This document shows positions 1 to 6,564 of a stretch of DNA of 64,000 nt, piece after piece (position 1 is the first letter of the stretch; every line of letters begins with the position of its first letter). The stretch lies in contig DATLOM010000021.1 in the NCBI GenBank assembly GCA_035536185.1, forward strand, positions 1 through 64,000. The letters run 5' to 3'. This DNA comes from GCA-2861595 sp035536185. Lineage in GTDB: Bacteria > Actinomycetota > Acidimicrobiia > Acidimicrobiales > GCA-2861595. The notes under the pieces were generated by a model that saw only the letters and a list, made by a program, of their open reading frames with translations, searched no databases and was not told the DNA's origin. The position numbers and the translations under genes are program-made.

Positions 1-272
1 GCTTGATACCGTCGGCCATCGGGCCTGGCTCCTCTGTTCGATTCTTCGCGGAACCGAAGCTTGGGAGCCGGGCCCACCCTTGTGGTGGACCCCTCAGGCC
101 TCTACGCCCACGACCGGGCAACCCTCATTCGCGTAGACCCCGATTGAGACCGCTGACCAGCGGTTTCGTCGCCGGCCGGTTGACCGGCGCGACCCACGGT
201 AGACCGGGTTTGCCTCCGGGATGTTCTCAGCGGGGTTCTCACCGTCAGCAGACGACTCGACCCCGCCCTCTG
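1..272. other. Intergenic sequence left of the insertion sequence, no gene supported
   Basis: I see no convincing gene. Open frames here have no ribosome binding site and no recognisable protein features. Two hairpins stand side by side. Arms ACCGCT (149-154) and AGCGGT (159-164) enclose GACC, and arms CGCCGG (170-175) and CCGGCG (184-189) enclose eight bases. Neither is followed by a T tract, so terminator function is not shown. Confidence 0.4.
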
Positions 273-291
273 TGTCCACAACCGGTGAGAC
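273..291 (+). repeat. Left terminal inverted repeat of the IS (candidate)
   Basis: It begins TGTCCACAAC and continues CCGGTGAGAC. It pairs imperfectly with 1830-1848 in inverse orientation, about 12 of 19 positions. Confidence 0.45.
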
Positions 292-339
292 ATCTCCACC
301 ATCCGCCATCTGTGCATGAGGGCGAGGGAGGTTCTCTCA

Positions 340-801
340 ATGGACAACACCACCAAGGCCGCCAAGCGGCCGCTCGTGAAGAGTGACCACGCCAAGACCT
401 GGCACATCGACGACCCCGAGGCACCCGACGGCGGGGTGCGCTATCACAAGAGCTCGATGCGACGGGTCTTTCCGCCGGAGTACAAGCTGGCCATCCTGGC
501 CGAGTACGACGCGTGCTCCGAGTCCGGTGAGAAGGGCGCCATCTTGCGGCGGGAGGGGCTGTACTCGAGCCTGATCACCGACTGGCGGCGCCAGCACCGC
601 CAAGGCCTGCTCAAAGCGGCGCTCGGCCGCTCCGACGGTGGCCGGGGCGGCCCGTCGCTGTCGGAGGTGGCCAAGCTGCGGACCGAGAACGAGCGCCTGC
701 GCTCCAAGCTGGCCCAGGCCGAGGTCATCATCGGTGTCCAGGGAAAAGTGCACGCGCTCTTGGAGGAGATCTCGAAGAGCGCGGCGCCCGACGAGCAGTA
801 G
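340..801 (+). CDS. IS3-type transposase OrfA (HTH protein)
   Basis: This is the DNA-binding subunit of the IS3-type transposase. A helix-turn-helix region (about residues 30-75, with RRVFPPEYKLAILAEYDAC and a W-R-R-Q-H segment) is followed by a leucine-rich coiled coil (about 105-140) used for multimerisation. I chose the ATG at 340 because GGGAGG lies about 10 nt upstream; the in-frame ATG at 316 has no such site. The last third overlaps an open -1 frame that runs into the DDE gene, with a slippery heptamer at 741-747, so an OrfAB fusion may be produced. Confidence 0.8.
   Translation: MDNTTKAAKRPLVKSDHAKTWHIDDPEAPDGGVRYHKSSMRRVFPPEYKLAILAEYDACSESGEKGAILRREGLYSSLITDWRRQHRQGLLKAALGRSDGGRGGPSLSEVAKLRTENERLRSKLAQAEVIIGVQGKVHALLEEISKSAAPDEQ
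741..747 (+). promoter_or_regulatory. Candidate -1 programmed frameshift site (G GGA AAA)
   Basis: In the OrfA frame the codons read CAG GGA AAA GTG, so bases 741-747 form an X XXY YYZ heptamer. After a -1 slip the frame is open from 747 through 807 with no stop and enters the DDE transposase directly. IS3 elements normally make OrfAB this way. No downstream stimulatory structure was worked out. Confidence 0.5.
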
Positions 802-806
802 CGGAC

Positions 807-1820
807 GTGCTTGACGCCGGCGTCGAGGAGCTGGTGGCCGCTGGAGTTGGCCGTCGGCGGGCCTGTGTCGTGCTCGGGCGTTCGCCCGCCAGCCACTACC
901 GCCACCGACGCCCACCCCGGTACGGCCCACCAGCGCCGCGGCCGCCCTCGAGCCGGGCCCTCAGCGACGCCGAGACCGAGGCCATCATGGCCGTGCTCAA
1001 CTCCGAGCGCTTCTGTGACCGAGCGCCAGCCCAGGTGTGGGCGACGTTGCTGGATGAGGGCACCTACCTGGGCTCTGTGTCGACGATGTACCGGATCCTG
1101 CGGGCAAGAGCCCAGGTGCGAGAGCGCCGCCGGGTGGCCCGTCGCCCCACCCACCTCAAGCCCGAGTTGGTAGCCACAGGGCCCAATCAGGTGTGGAGCT
1201 GGGACATCACCAAGCTGGCCGGGCCGCACAAGTGGAGCTGGTATCACCTCTATGTCATCCTCGACGTCTACAGCCGCTACGCCGTGGCCTGGCTGGTCGC
1301 TCCCCGCGAGTCGGGGCGCTTGGCCGAGGAGCTCATCGCCAGTGCCATCTACGACCAGGGCGTAGCTGCCGGCCAGCTGAGCCTGCACGCCGATCGAGGC
1401 TCCTCGATGACCTCCAAGACCGTCACCCAGCTACTCGCTGACCTGGGGGTGTTGCAGAGCCACTCCCGCCCGCACCAGTCCAACGACAACCCCTACTCGG
1501 AGTCCAACTTCAAGACCCTCAAGTACTTCCCGAGCTTCCCCCGCCGCTTCGCCGGGCTGGTGTCGGCCCGGTCCTTCGTGGACGGCTTCTTTGCCCACTA
1601 CAACAACGAGCACCGCCACTCCGGCATCGCCCTGCACACCCCCGCCGACGTGCACTACGGGCGAGCCCCCCAGGTCCGAACAAAACGCCAGGTCGTCCTC
1701 GACGCCGCCTACGCGGCCAAGCCCGGGCGGTTCCGCAAGCCCCCTAGCGCTCCACGCCTTCCTGAGGCAGCATGGATCAACCAACCTGAGGAGGTGCCGC
1801 TGGCAGCTGCGAGCTTCTGA
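807..1820 (+). CDS. IS3-type transposase OrfB (DDE integrase core)
   Basis: This is the catalytic transposase of the insertion sequence. After an N-terminal HTH_21-like region comes an integrase (rve) core. Its first aspartate is in NQVWSWDITKL, its second in SLHADRGSS, and its glutamate in NPYSESNFKTLKY, the spacing typical of IS3 OrfB. The 337-residue length is close to full size for the family, and no frameshift or stop interrupts it. The GTG at 807 is 5 nt after the OrfA stop and lacks a clear ribosome binding site. That fits translation mainly as a frameshift fusion with OrfA. Confidence 0.88.
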   Translation: MLDAGVEELVAAGVGRRRACVVLGRSPASHYRHRRPPRYGPPAPRPPSSRALSDAETEAIMAVLNSERFCDRAPAQVWATLLDEGTYLGSVSTMYRILRARAQVRERRRVARRPTHLKPELVATGPNQVWSWDITKLAGPHKWSWYHLYVILDVYSRYAVAWLVAPRESGRLAEELIASAIYDQGVAAGQLSLHADRGSSMTSKTVTQLLADLGVLQSHSRPHQSNDNPYSESNFKTLKYFPSFPRRFAGLVSARSFVDGFFAHYNNEHRHSGIALHTPADVHYGRAPQVRTKRQVVLDAAYAAKPGRFRKPPSAPRLPEAAWINQPEEVPLAAASF

Positions 1821-1829
1821 GCATTCGGT

Positions 1830-1848
1830 GTCTCATCGGCGTTGGCAC
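1830..1848 (-). repeat. Right terminal inverted repeat of the IS (candidate)
   Basis: It starts 9 nt after the OrfB stop. Its reverse complement shares the CCG-TGAGAC block with the left repeat at 273-291. Confidence 0.45.
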
Positions 1849-1931
1849 GTTCCGCCGCCTCTTCAAGTGTCACACCCCCTGTTCATACTCGGGGCAGCGG
1901 CCGGCTGGCGGCCGTGCGAAGGGAGGTCGGC

Positions 1932-2090
1932 GTGGCCGATCGACGTGCAGGCAAGGGTCCCTACGTCCGCGACGAAGGAGGCGGGGCGCAGCCCCGCAGC
2001 CGCAACAAGGACGGCAGTTGGCGCGCGAAGCGCAGCGATGCCGGGAAGTCCCGCGGATCCGGCGGCCGCAAGAGCGGCGGGAAGAGGTAG
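1932..2090 (+). CDS. Small highly basic protein, unknown function
   Basis: This 52-residue protein starts at a GTG with GGGAGG five bases upstream. It is extremely rich in Lys, Arg, Gly and Ser (for example R-S-R-N-K-D-G-S-W-R and a GGRKSGGKR tail), with no hydrophobic segment. Such composition suggests nucleic-acid contact, but no family is recognised. It ends 7 nt before the next gene, so the two are probably co-transcribed as island cargo. Recognition rests on the start site and codon bias alone. Confidence 0.45.
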   Translation: MADRRAGKGPYVRDEGGGAQPRSRNKDGSWRAKRSDAGKSRGSGGRKSGGKR

Positions 2091-2097
2091 GGCCGTC

Positions 2098-2379
2098 ATG
2101 AGCGGTTTCGACTCTCGGAAGTTCGAGCGGGACCTCAAGAAGGCCGTCGAGAAGGCGGCGAACGAGGGGATGCGCAAGGTCGGCAACGACCTTCAGCGCA
2201 CGTTCGACTCCGTCTACCGAGCGCACCACGGCCAGACGGTTGCCCAGGTTCGTACGGCCCTCACCTCGGCCCTCCGCCGAGCTGACTTCACGCCGACCCC
2301 GGACCAACTGCGGTCGTGGTCGGAAGCGATCAGTGACGGCACGCACATCACCGTCGACGTGCGCCCCGCTCGCTTCTAG
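2098..2379 (+). CDS. Hypothetical 93-residue helical protein
   Basis: The ATG has an AGAGGTAGGG purine tract just upstream. The N-terminal half (about residues 8-40) is strongly amphipathic and charged (RKFERDLKKAVEKAANEGM), predicting helix. The middle carries a short H-H-G turn, and the C-terminus is polar. I do not recognise a family. It follows the small basic gene closely and precedes the RHH/methyltransferase genes. Low-GC sequence at 2380-2450 separates it from the next gene, and a promoter could lie there, though I see no clear hexamers. Confidence 0.5.
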   Translation: MSGFDSRKFERDLKKAVEKAANEGMRKVGNDLQRTFDSVYRAHHGQTVAQVRTALTSALRRADFTPTPDQLRSWSEAISDGTHITVDVRPARF

Positions 2380-2512
2380 ATGCTGAGTTCCTGAGTCACT
2401 GAACTACTGTACTCAGTGGTCACGGAGTTCAGTAGCTCAGTACGATACGCTCGATGTCGTGGACCATCGAGCCGGCGCTGCCAGTGTGCTCCCTCGCAGG
2501 AGATGAGCTGAC

Positions 2513-2728
2513 TTGCCCTCTCCTTCTGGCCCGAGAGGCGGCTCGGCTCCGGCGTCCGCATCGCCCGGCAAGCCTGTGCGCGTCACCGTCGATCTCGCAC
2601 CGGACGACTACGAGGCACTCCGGGACTGGGCCCACTTCGCTCGCATGAGCCACTCAGACGTCGTTCGCGCGCTGTTGCGCCTCCTGATCGCCGATGATCG
2701 GGTGGCGAAGGCGGTGCGCGATGCCTAA
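2513..2728 (+). CDS. Ribbon-helix-helix-like DNA-binding protein
   Basis: This is a 71-residue protein from TTG, with AGGAG about nine bases upstream. The C-terminal 50 residues fit a ribbon-helix-helix fold: a beta strand KPVRVTVDL, a helix PDDYEALRDWAHFARM, the turn S-H-S-D, then helix VVRALLRLLI. Such proteins bind DNA as dimers. The stop overlaps the first methyltransferase start by 8 nt, so it is translationally coupled to the restriction-modification genes. It may act as their controller, which is inferred only from position. The first 20 residues are Pro/Ser/Gly-rich. Confidence 0.6.
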   Translation: MPSPSGPRGGSAPASASPGKPVRVTVDLAPDDYEALRDWAHFARMSHSDVVRALLRLLIADDRVAKAVRDA

Positions 2729-3614
2729 TCGAAAGGCAAGCGCAGTGACCGACTCAGAACCTGATCCGCCGCAGGCCGGCGGCGTGAGCCCCAAGAACAA
2801 GCTCAACGACCTGACCGCCAAGGAGTGGATCCAGGAAACGGTGTCGGTGTGGCGTCAGAAGGGCCTCGGCGCCGGCCATCCAGATGCTCAGATCGAGCGA
2901 CTCCATCCCGCCCCGTTTTCGTTCACCGACGTCTCGCGGCTTATTCGCTTCTTCACCAAGTCCGGGCAGACGGTGCTCGACCCGTTCGTGGGGATCGGGT
3001 CCACCCTGAAGGCTGCATGCCTGGAGGGCCGGCATGGCATTGGCATCGAGCTCAGTGACGAGTTCGCTGATCTGGCACGAGAGCGGCTCAACCGGGAGAT
3101 CAGGGACTCGCTGTTCGAGCAGCCTGAGCAGACCGTCATCACCGGCGACGCCCGCGAGGTTCTGCCGACGGTCAAGTCCGACTCAGTCGATTTCGCCGTG
3201 ACGTCGCCGCCGTACTGGAACATCCTCCACAAGGCCGATCACAAGGTCGAGCAGGAGCGGATCGCCGAGGGCTTGTCCACTCGCTACAGCGACGACGACA
3301 ACCGCGACCTCGGCAACATCGCGGACTACGACGTGTTCTTGAAGGAGCTCATCGGCGTGTTCGCAGAGTGCCGGCGTGTCCTCAAGCCACAGAAGCACCT
3401 CGCGGTCATCGTCGGCGACTTCCGCAACAAGGGCCGATTCCACATGTTCCATGCGGACCTGGCGAACGGCCTCGAGGATGTGGGCTACGTCCTCAAGGGG
3501 ATCACGATCCTCTATCAGAGCCACAAGCGGCTCTTCCCGTACGGCTATCCGGCTGCGTACGTCCCCAACATGCATCACCAGTACATCGTCATCCTCCGGA
3601 AGGAGGAGACGTGA
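2721..3614 (+). CDS. DNA amino-methyltransferase M1 (TSPPYW type) of a restriction-modification system
   Basis: This enzyme would transfer a methyl group from S-adenosylmethionine to the exocyclic amine of a target base. Motif I (DPFVGIGST, about residue 87) precedes motif IV (TSPPYWN, about residue 161), opposite to the order in its neighbour. The SPPYW form is often seen in N4-cytosine enzymes, but the base cannot be read from sequence alone. The length of 297 residues is normal. The ATG at 2721 overlaps the RHH gene; a GTG at 2745 is an alternative. Its stop overlaps the next methyltransferase start (GTGA), so both form one operon that converges on a nuclease gene. Confidence 0.85.
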   Translation: MPNRKASAVTDSEPDPPQAGGVSPKNKLNDLTAKEWIQETVSVWRQKGLGAGHPDAQIERLHPAPFSFTDVSRLIRFFTKSGQTVLDPFVGIGSTLKAACLEGRHGIGIELSDEFADLARERLNREIRDSLFEQPEQTVITGDAREVLPTVKSDSVDFAVTSPPYWNILHKADHKVEQERIAEGLSTRYSDDDNRDLGNIADYDVFLKELIGVFAECRRVLKPQKHLAVIVGDFRNKGRFHMFHADLANGLEDVGYVLKGITILYQSHKRLFPYGYPAAYVPNMHHQYIVILRKEET

Positions 3615-4414
3615 CTGGCGGCCCTGAGCTGGCGATCCCCAACGACATCCACGAAGGGGACTGCATCGAACTGCTCAAGACCCTGCCGGACGGGTGCGCT
3701 CAGCTGATCATCGCGGATCCGCCGTACAACCTCGGCCCGCGGTTCGGCGTCGCCAAGGAGTGGATGCGCGACCCGAGATGGTTGAACTGGTGCGAGGAGT
3801 GGCTCCGCGAGTGCCAACGTGTGCTGACGGATGACGGGAACCTCTTCGTCTACGGGATCCACCACTACCTCTGCCTGATCCACGTGCGGCTCTACGAGAT
3901 GGGCATGACGTATCGCCGGCAGATCATCTGGCACTACGAGAACGGCTTCACGACCTATCGCCGGAACCTGGCGACGCACTACGAGCCCATCCTCTGGTTC
4001 TCCAAGAGCGACGACTCGTACTTCCGCGAGATCCGCGAGCCGTACAAGAGCACTGACCGGCTCCGGCACAAGATCACCAAGAACGGCAAGGTGTGGACGC
4101 CACACCCCGACGGCCGGCTTGCCGGCGACGTGTGGATGTTCCCAACGCTCGCCGGGCGACGCTTCCGAGACGAGAAGGTCGACCACCCCACGCAGAAGCC
4201 GCTCTCGCTCACACACCGCATCGTTGGCCACTTCTCCGCGCCGAGCGCCTTGGTCGTCGTTCCCTTCGGGGGGAGCGGCACCGAGTGCGTCAGCGCCATC
4301 CAGCAAGGGCGCCGCTTCTGGGCAGCCGAGATCAAACCCGAGTACGTCGAGCTCGCTCGATCCCGAGTTGAGGCTGCGCTCGCCGAACCCGTGCTGCCAC
4401 TCGAGTCGGCATAG
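3611..4414 (+). CDS. DNA amino-methyltransferase M2 (DPPY type, beta class) of the same system
   Basis: This is the second methyltransferase of the pair. Motif IV DPPYNLG is near the N-terminus (about residue 36) and motif I, PFGGSGTE, near the C-terminus (about 218). That is the beta-class order, and the DPPY form is common in N6-adenine enzymes. The GTG at 3611 is set by AGGAGGAG directly upstream and by a 4-nt overlap with M1. With 267 residues it is complete. Its TAG (4412-4414) abuts the reverse-strand stop of the nuclease with no base between. Two different methyltransferases suggest an asymmetric recognition site with one enzyme per strand. Confidence 0.87.
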   Translation: MTGGPELAIPNDIHEGDCIELLKTLPDGCAQLIIADPPYNLGPRFGVAKEWMRDPRWLNWCEEWLRECQRVLTDDGNLFVYGIHHYLCLIHVRLYEMGMTYRRQIIWHYENGFTTYRRNLATHYEPILWFSKSDDSYFREIREPYKSTDRLRHKITKNGKVWTPHPDGRLAGDVWMFPTLAGRRFRDEKVDHPTQKPLSLTHRIVGHFSAPSALVVVPFGGSGTECVSAIQQGRRFWAAEIKPEYVELARSRVEAALAEPVLPLESA

Positions 4415-5722
4415 CTACCCGAACAGGTCGCGCCTCAGGTCCTCGCCGAGATCGTTCAAGGCCACGATCTCGTCGTCGACTATCGCGATGAGTCCGATCT
4501 CATGCGCCTCGAGGAAGGCGGCAAGCTCTTCGTCGACGCGTTCGTCGACGACAACCAAGCGACGGACTGCCCGATCGGGGAACTGTTCCGCAACCGCGAA
4601 GTGCTCGTAGAAGAGGATCTGACCGACCGCTGCTCGGATCTGGACTGCGGCATCACCAGAGATCGTCTTGACCTCGCTCAGCACCAGGGGCTCAGCTCGA
4701 TCGAGGTCGATCAAGAGGTCGTAGGCGGCGGCATCCTCGTAGAAATCGGCCTCCCGACAGGCGGCGGCCGCCGTCCTCACGAGTTCCTGATGCCGCTCTG
4801 TTCGTTCGTACAACAGCTCTGCGGCGGCTGCCTGTTCCTCGGGCGTGAGGGCGCGGCGTTCGGCGGCACCAAGCCGCCGCGACCGCCCGACCTGCGCTGC
4901 GTTCCGAGTTCGAACGGTCGTGGCGCGGCGGCGCGGCCGGCGACGGCGCCTACCTGCGGCAGGAGGTTCGGGTGGCGTCCTGATGACGGCCCGACCAAGC
5001 GCTCGACGGCCAGCGTCCGTCAGGATGTACCGACCGGTGCCGTCGGTTGTCATCAGGCCGGACTGCTCGGCGAATGCGGGGAGGATCTTGACCGCGTTCG
5101 CGAGCTGCGACGTCGTCCAGTCGAGCGCCTCCAGAGCGGCAACTCGGGCGTCCTCGTCCAACTCGGCGAGCGCCGCGACACGCCGGAACTCCCCGACAGA
5201 ATCGTCGACGGCCTCAAGCGCAAGCTCCATCCCGCTACGCGAGTCGAGGTCGACCTCGTCAACAAGCTTCAGTAGCACCTGAACGGGATGCGAGATCCGC
5301 CCGTCCCGGTCGGCAACCGCGATGCTGGCGATCGCCTGCTGCATGAGGATCTGCTCTTCGTCCGAGCCTTCAGCTGTCTCAAGCAAGGCCTCGCCAGCTG
5401 GCGTGAGTTCGGTTCCGTCCGCGTCCAGCCACCTGAGATAGCGCAACGTTCGGCGCATTTCTCGGGCCGCAGTGCGAGCCCCCTGCTTCCCTGATGGCTT
5501 CTGTTCGTCCTCAACGATGCGCCCTTCCACGCGCACCTCCACCGCCGCCGCATCTCCCGTGTAATCGAGCCCACGGAAGCCGTAGATGCGCCGGCGCGCC
5601 AGCGCGTAGCCGAGTACACCGTCATCGTCGGCGTCCTGGCCCGCTTCGTTGAGGTCGCGGACGGTCTCGAGAGTCGCCCGCAGCTTCCGGAGGTCGTTGT
5701 ACTGGTGGGGGAAGTTCTTCAC
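4415..5722 (-). CDS. Putative restriction endonuclease: winged-helix region plus PD-(D/E)XK domain
   Basis: This 435-residue protein is the likely nuclease partner of the two methyltransferases. The C-terminal 100 residues have a PD-(D/E)XK core: an aspartate in YDLLIDL (about 335), then LVLSEVKTI with E350 and K352, followed by a helix with Q-I-R. The N-terminal two thirds are mostly helical with winged-helix-like pieces ending in L-T-P-A-G-E-A and L-T-D-A-G-R-R, plus a basic linker (about 255-285). The GTG at 5722 was chosen for GGGGAG four bases upstream; an in-frame GTG at 5797 lacks such a site. I do not recognise a specific family. Confidence 0.72.
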   Translation of the reverse strand: MKNFPHQYNDLRKLRATLETVRDLNEAGQDADDDGVLGYALARRRIYGFRGLDYTGDAAAVEVRVEGRIVEDEQKPSGKQGARTAAREMRRTLRYLRWLDADGTELTPAGEALLETAEGSDEEQILMQQAIASIAVADRDGRISHPVQVLLKLVDEVDLDSRSGMELALEAVDDSVGEFRRVAALAELDEDARVAALEALDWTTSQLANAVKILPAFAEQSGLMTTDGTGRYILTDAGRRALGRAVIRTPPEPPAAGRRRRRPRRRATTVRTRNAAQVGRSRRLGAAERRALTPEEQAAAAELLYERTERHQELVRTAAAACREADFYEDAAAYDLLIDLDRAEPLVLSEVKTISGDAAVQIRAAVGQILFYEHFAVAEQFPDRAVRRLVVVDERVDEELAAFLEAHEIGLIAIVDDEIVALNDLGEDLRRDLFG

Positions 5723-5865
5723 GTCGCTCCCCGAACGTGGTGAGGCCACGATCGTAGGAGCGATCGCGCCACCTCGACGTCGCCGCCTCGAACCCACGTA
5801 ACGCCGAGGTCCGGGGATGGTGCGGACGCGATGGCTTCAGCTCTGAACGAGCACTGCTGCAGCCG

Positions 5866-6063
5866 CTACGAGCTTCGCCGGGCAGCGCGTCGGTGCTGGT
5901 CGATCCAGGCGTCGATCTCGTCGAGGTCGAAGTGCAGGTTCAGGCCCCACTTGATGTACGGGATGCGCTCCTCGGCGACGAGGCGGCGGATGTGGCGGAT
6001 GGTGACGCCGAGGTACTCGGCGACGCCCCTGATGTCGACGTAGCGGGCTCGTGTGGTGGACAT
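5866..6063 (-). CDS. Excisionase-like HTH DNA-binding protein
   Basis: This 65-residue protein belongs to the MerR-like/HTH_17 excisionase group. Its core reads Y-V-D-I-R-G-V-A-E-Y-L-G-V-T, then RHIRRLVAEERIPYIKWG and F-D-L-D-E-I-D-A-W, the standard winged-helix pattern. The ATG at 6063 has AAGGAGA five bases upstream. Within this island it is the natural partner of the tyrosine integrase at 10382-11539, where it would bias recombination toward excision. It could equally be a transcriptional regulator of the divergent relaxase gene. Confidence 0.75.
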   Translation of the reverse strand: MSTTRARYVDIRGVAEYLGVTIRHIRRLVAEERIPYIKWGLNLHFDLDEIDAWIDQHRRAARRSS

Positions 6064-6564
6064 GGTCTCTCCTTCCGATGGCTTCACGTACTAGGGCCGT
6101 TGAGGAGACGGAAACCTCTCACCGACCGGACCGATTTCTTCGCGAGACGCCCAGGCGGAGCCCCTCACGCAACCAGGCCGCGTTCGGGGCCGGAACGTGA
6201 CCGATTTCTTCACGTCGACTCCGGCGGAGCGTCTCGACACCACTAGGCCCTCAGCGGCGGCAAATCTCGCGCTGGCGTTCGCGGACACGCTCCTGCAAGC
6301 CTCGTGGCGACCGTTTGGGCGACATCGACGGCGAAGGACGTGAGCGCGGCGCCGACCGTGGCGTCCGCTCGCGCCCGTCGCCGACGCGCTGCACGACTTT
6401 GTTCAACCGCCGCTCACTGCCATTGACCGCGCGCCGAAGAAGTCCTTCCGCGCAGGCGACCGGCCGACGTACAACGCCGACAAGCCCATTCACACGCCCG
6501 CGATCAAGCCCTCCCGAACCGATCAGCAGAACAGACAAGTGCCCGCGGCCGGGCGGGGGTCGTC
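6064..6564. other. 500-nt non-coding region before the relaxase, candidate oriT
   Basis: No gene is supported here. GACCGATTTCTTC occurs at 6128-6140 and again at 6199-6211. Each copy is followed about 17 nt later by GCGGAGC, so the repeat unit is roughly 35 bp with a 71-bp period. The origin of transfer for MobF relaxases normally lies next to the relaxase gene, which makes this the best place for it. The nick site itself cannot be identified. Confidence 0.35.
6128..6233 (+). repeat. Two imperfect direct repeats upstream of the relaxase
   Basis: Both copies contain GACCGATTTCTTC (6128-6140 and 6199-6211) and a downstream GCGGAGC block. The interior differs. They lie between the divergent excisionase-like and relaxase genes and could be binding sites for either product. 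Confidence 0.5.

Larger units (their letters stand above)
273..1848 (+). mobile_element. IS3-family insertion sequence, about 1.58 kb
   Basis: The element has the two-gene layout of IS3: a small HTH protein followed by a DDE transposase in the -1 frame. Candidate imperfect terminal inverted repeats lie at 273-291 and 1830-1848, matching at about 12 of 19 positions, with the best block CCG-TGAGAC. I see no flanking target duplication, so exact ends are uncertain by a few bases. Both reading frames are intact, so the copy may still be active. It lies within the mobile island that ends at tRNA-Arg. Confidence 0.7.

Noticed and set aside
3..386. 127-residue forward frame at the window start
   Set aside because: It has no ribosome site, is His/Pro/Arg-rich throughout and runs across the IS end. 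It looks like a chance frame.
1..2500. Left attachment site of the tRNA-Arg island
   Set aside because: I looked for a copy of the tRNA-Arg 3' half and found none. Only the usual GGATTCGAACC-like tRNA signature at 11665-11680 is present.
6251..6538. 95-residue reverse frame upstream of the relaxase
   Set aside because: There is no start signal and no protein feature beyond Arg and Ser richness. It fits non-coding DNA between divergent genes better.
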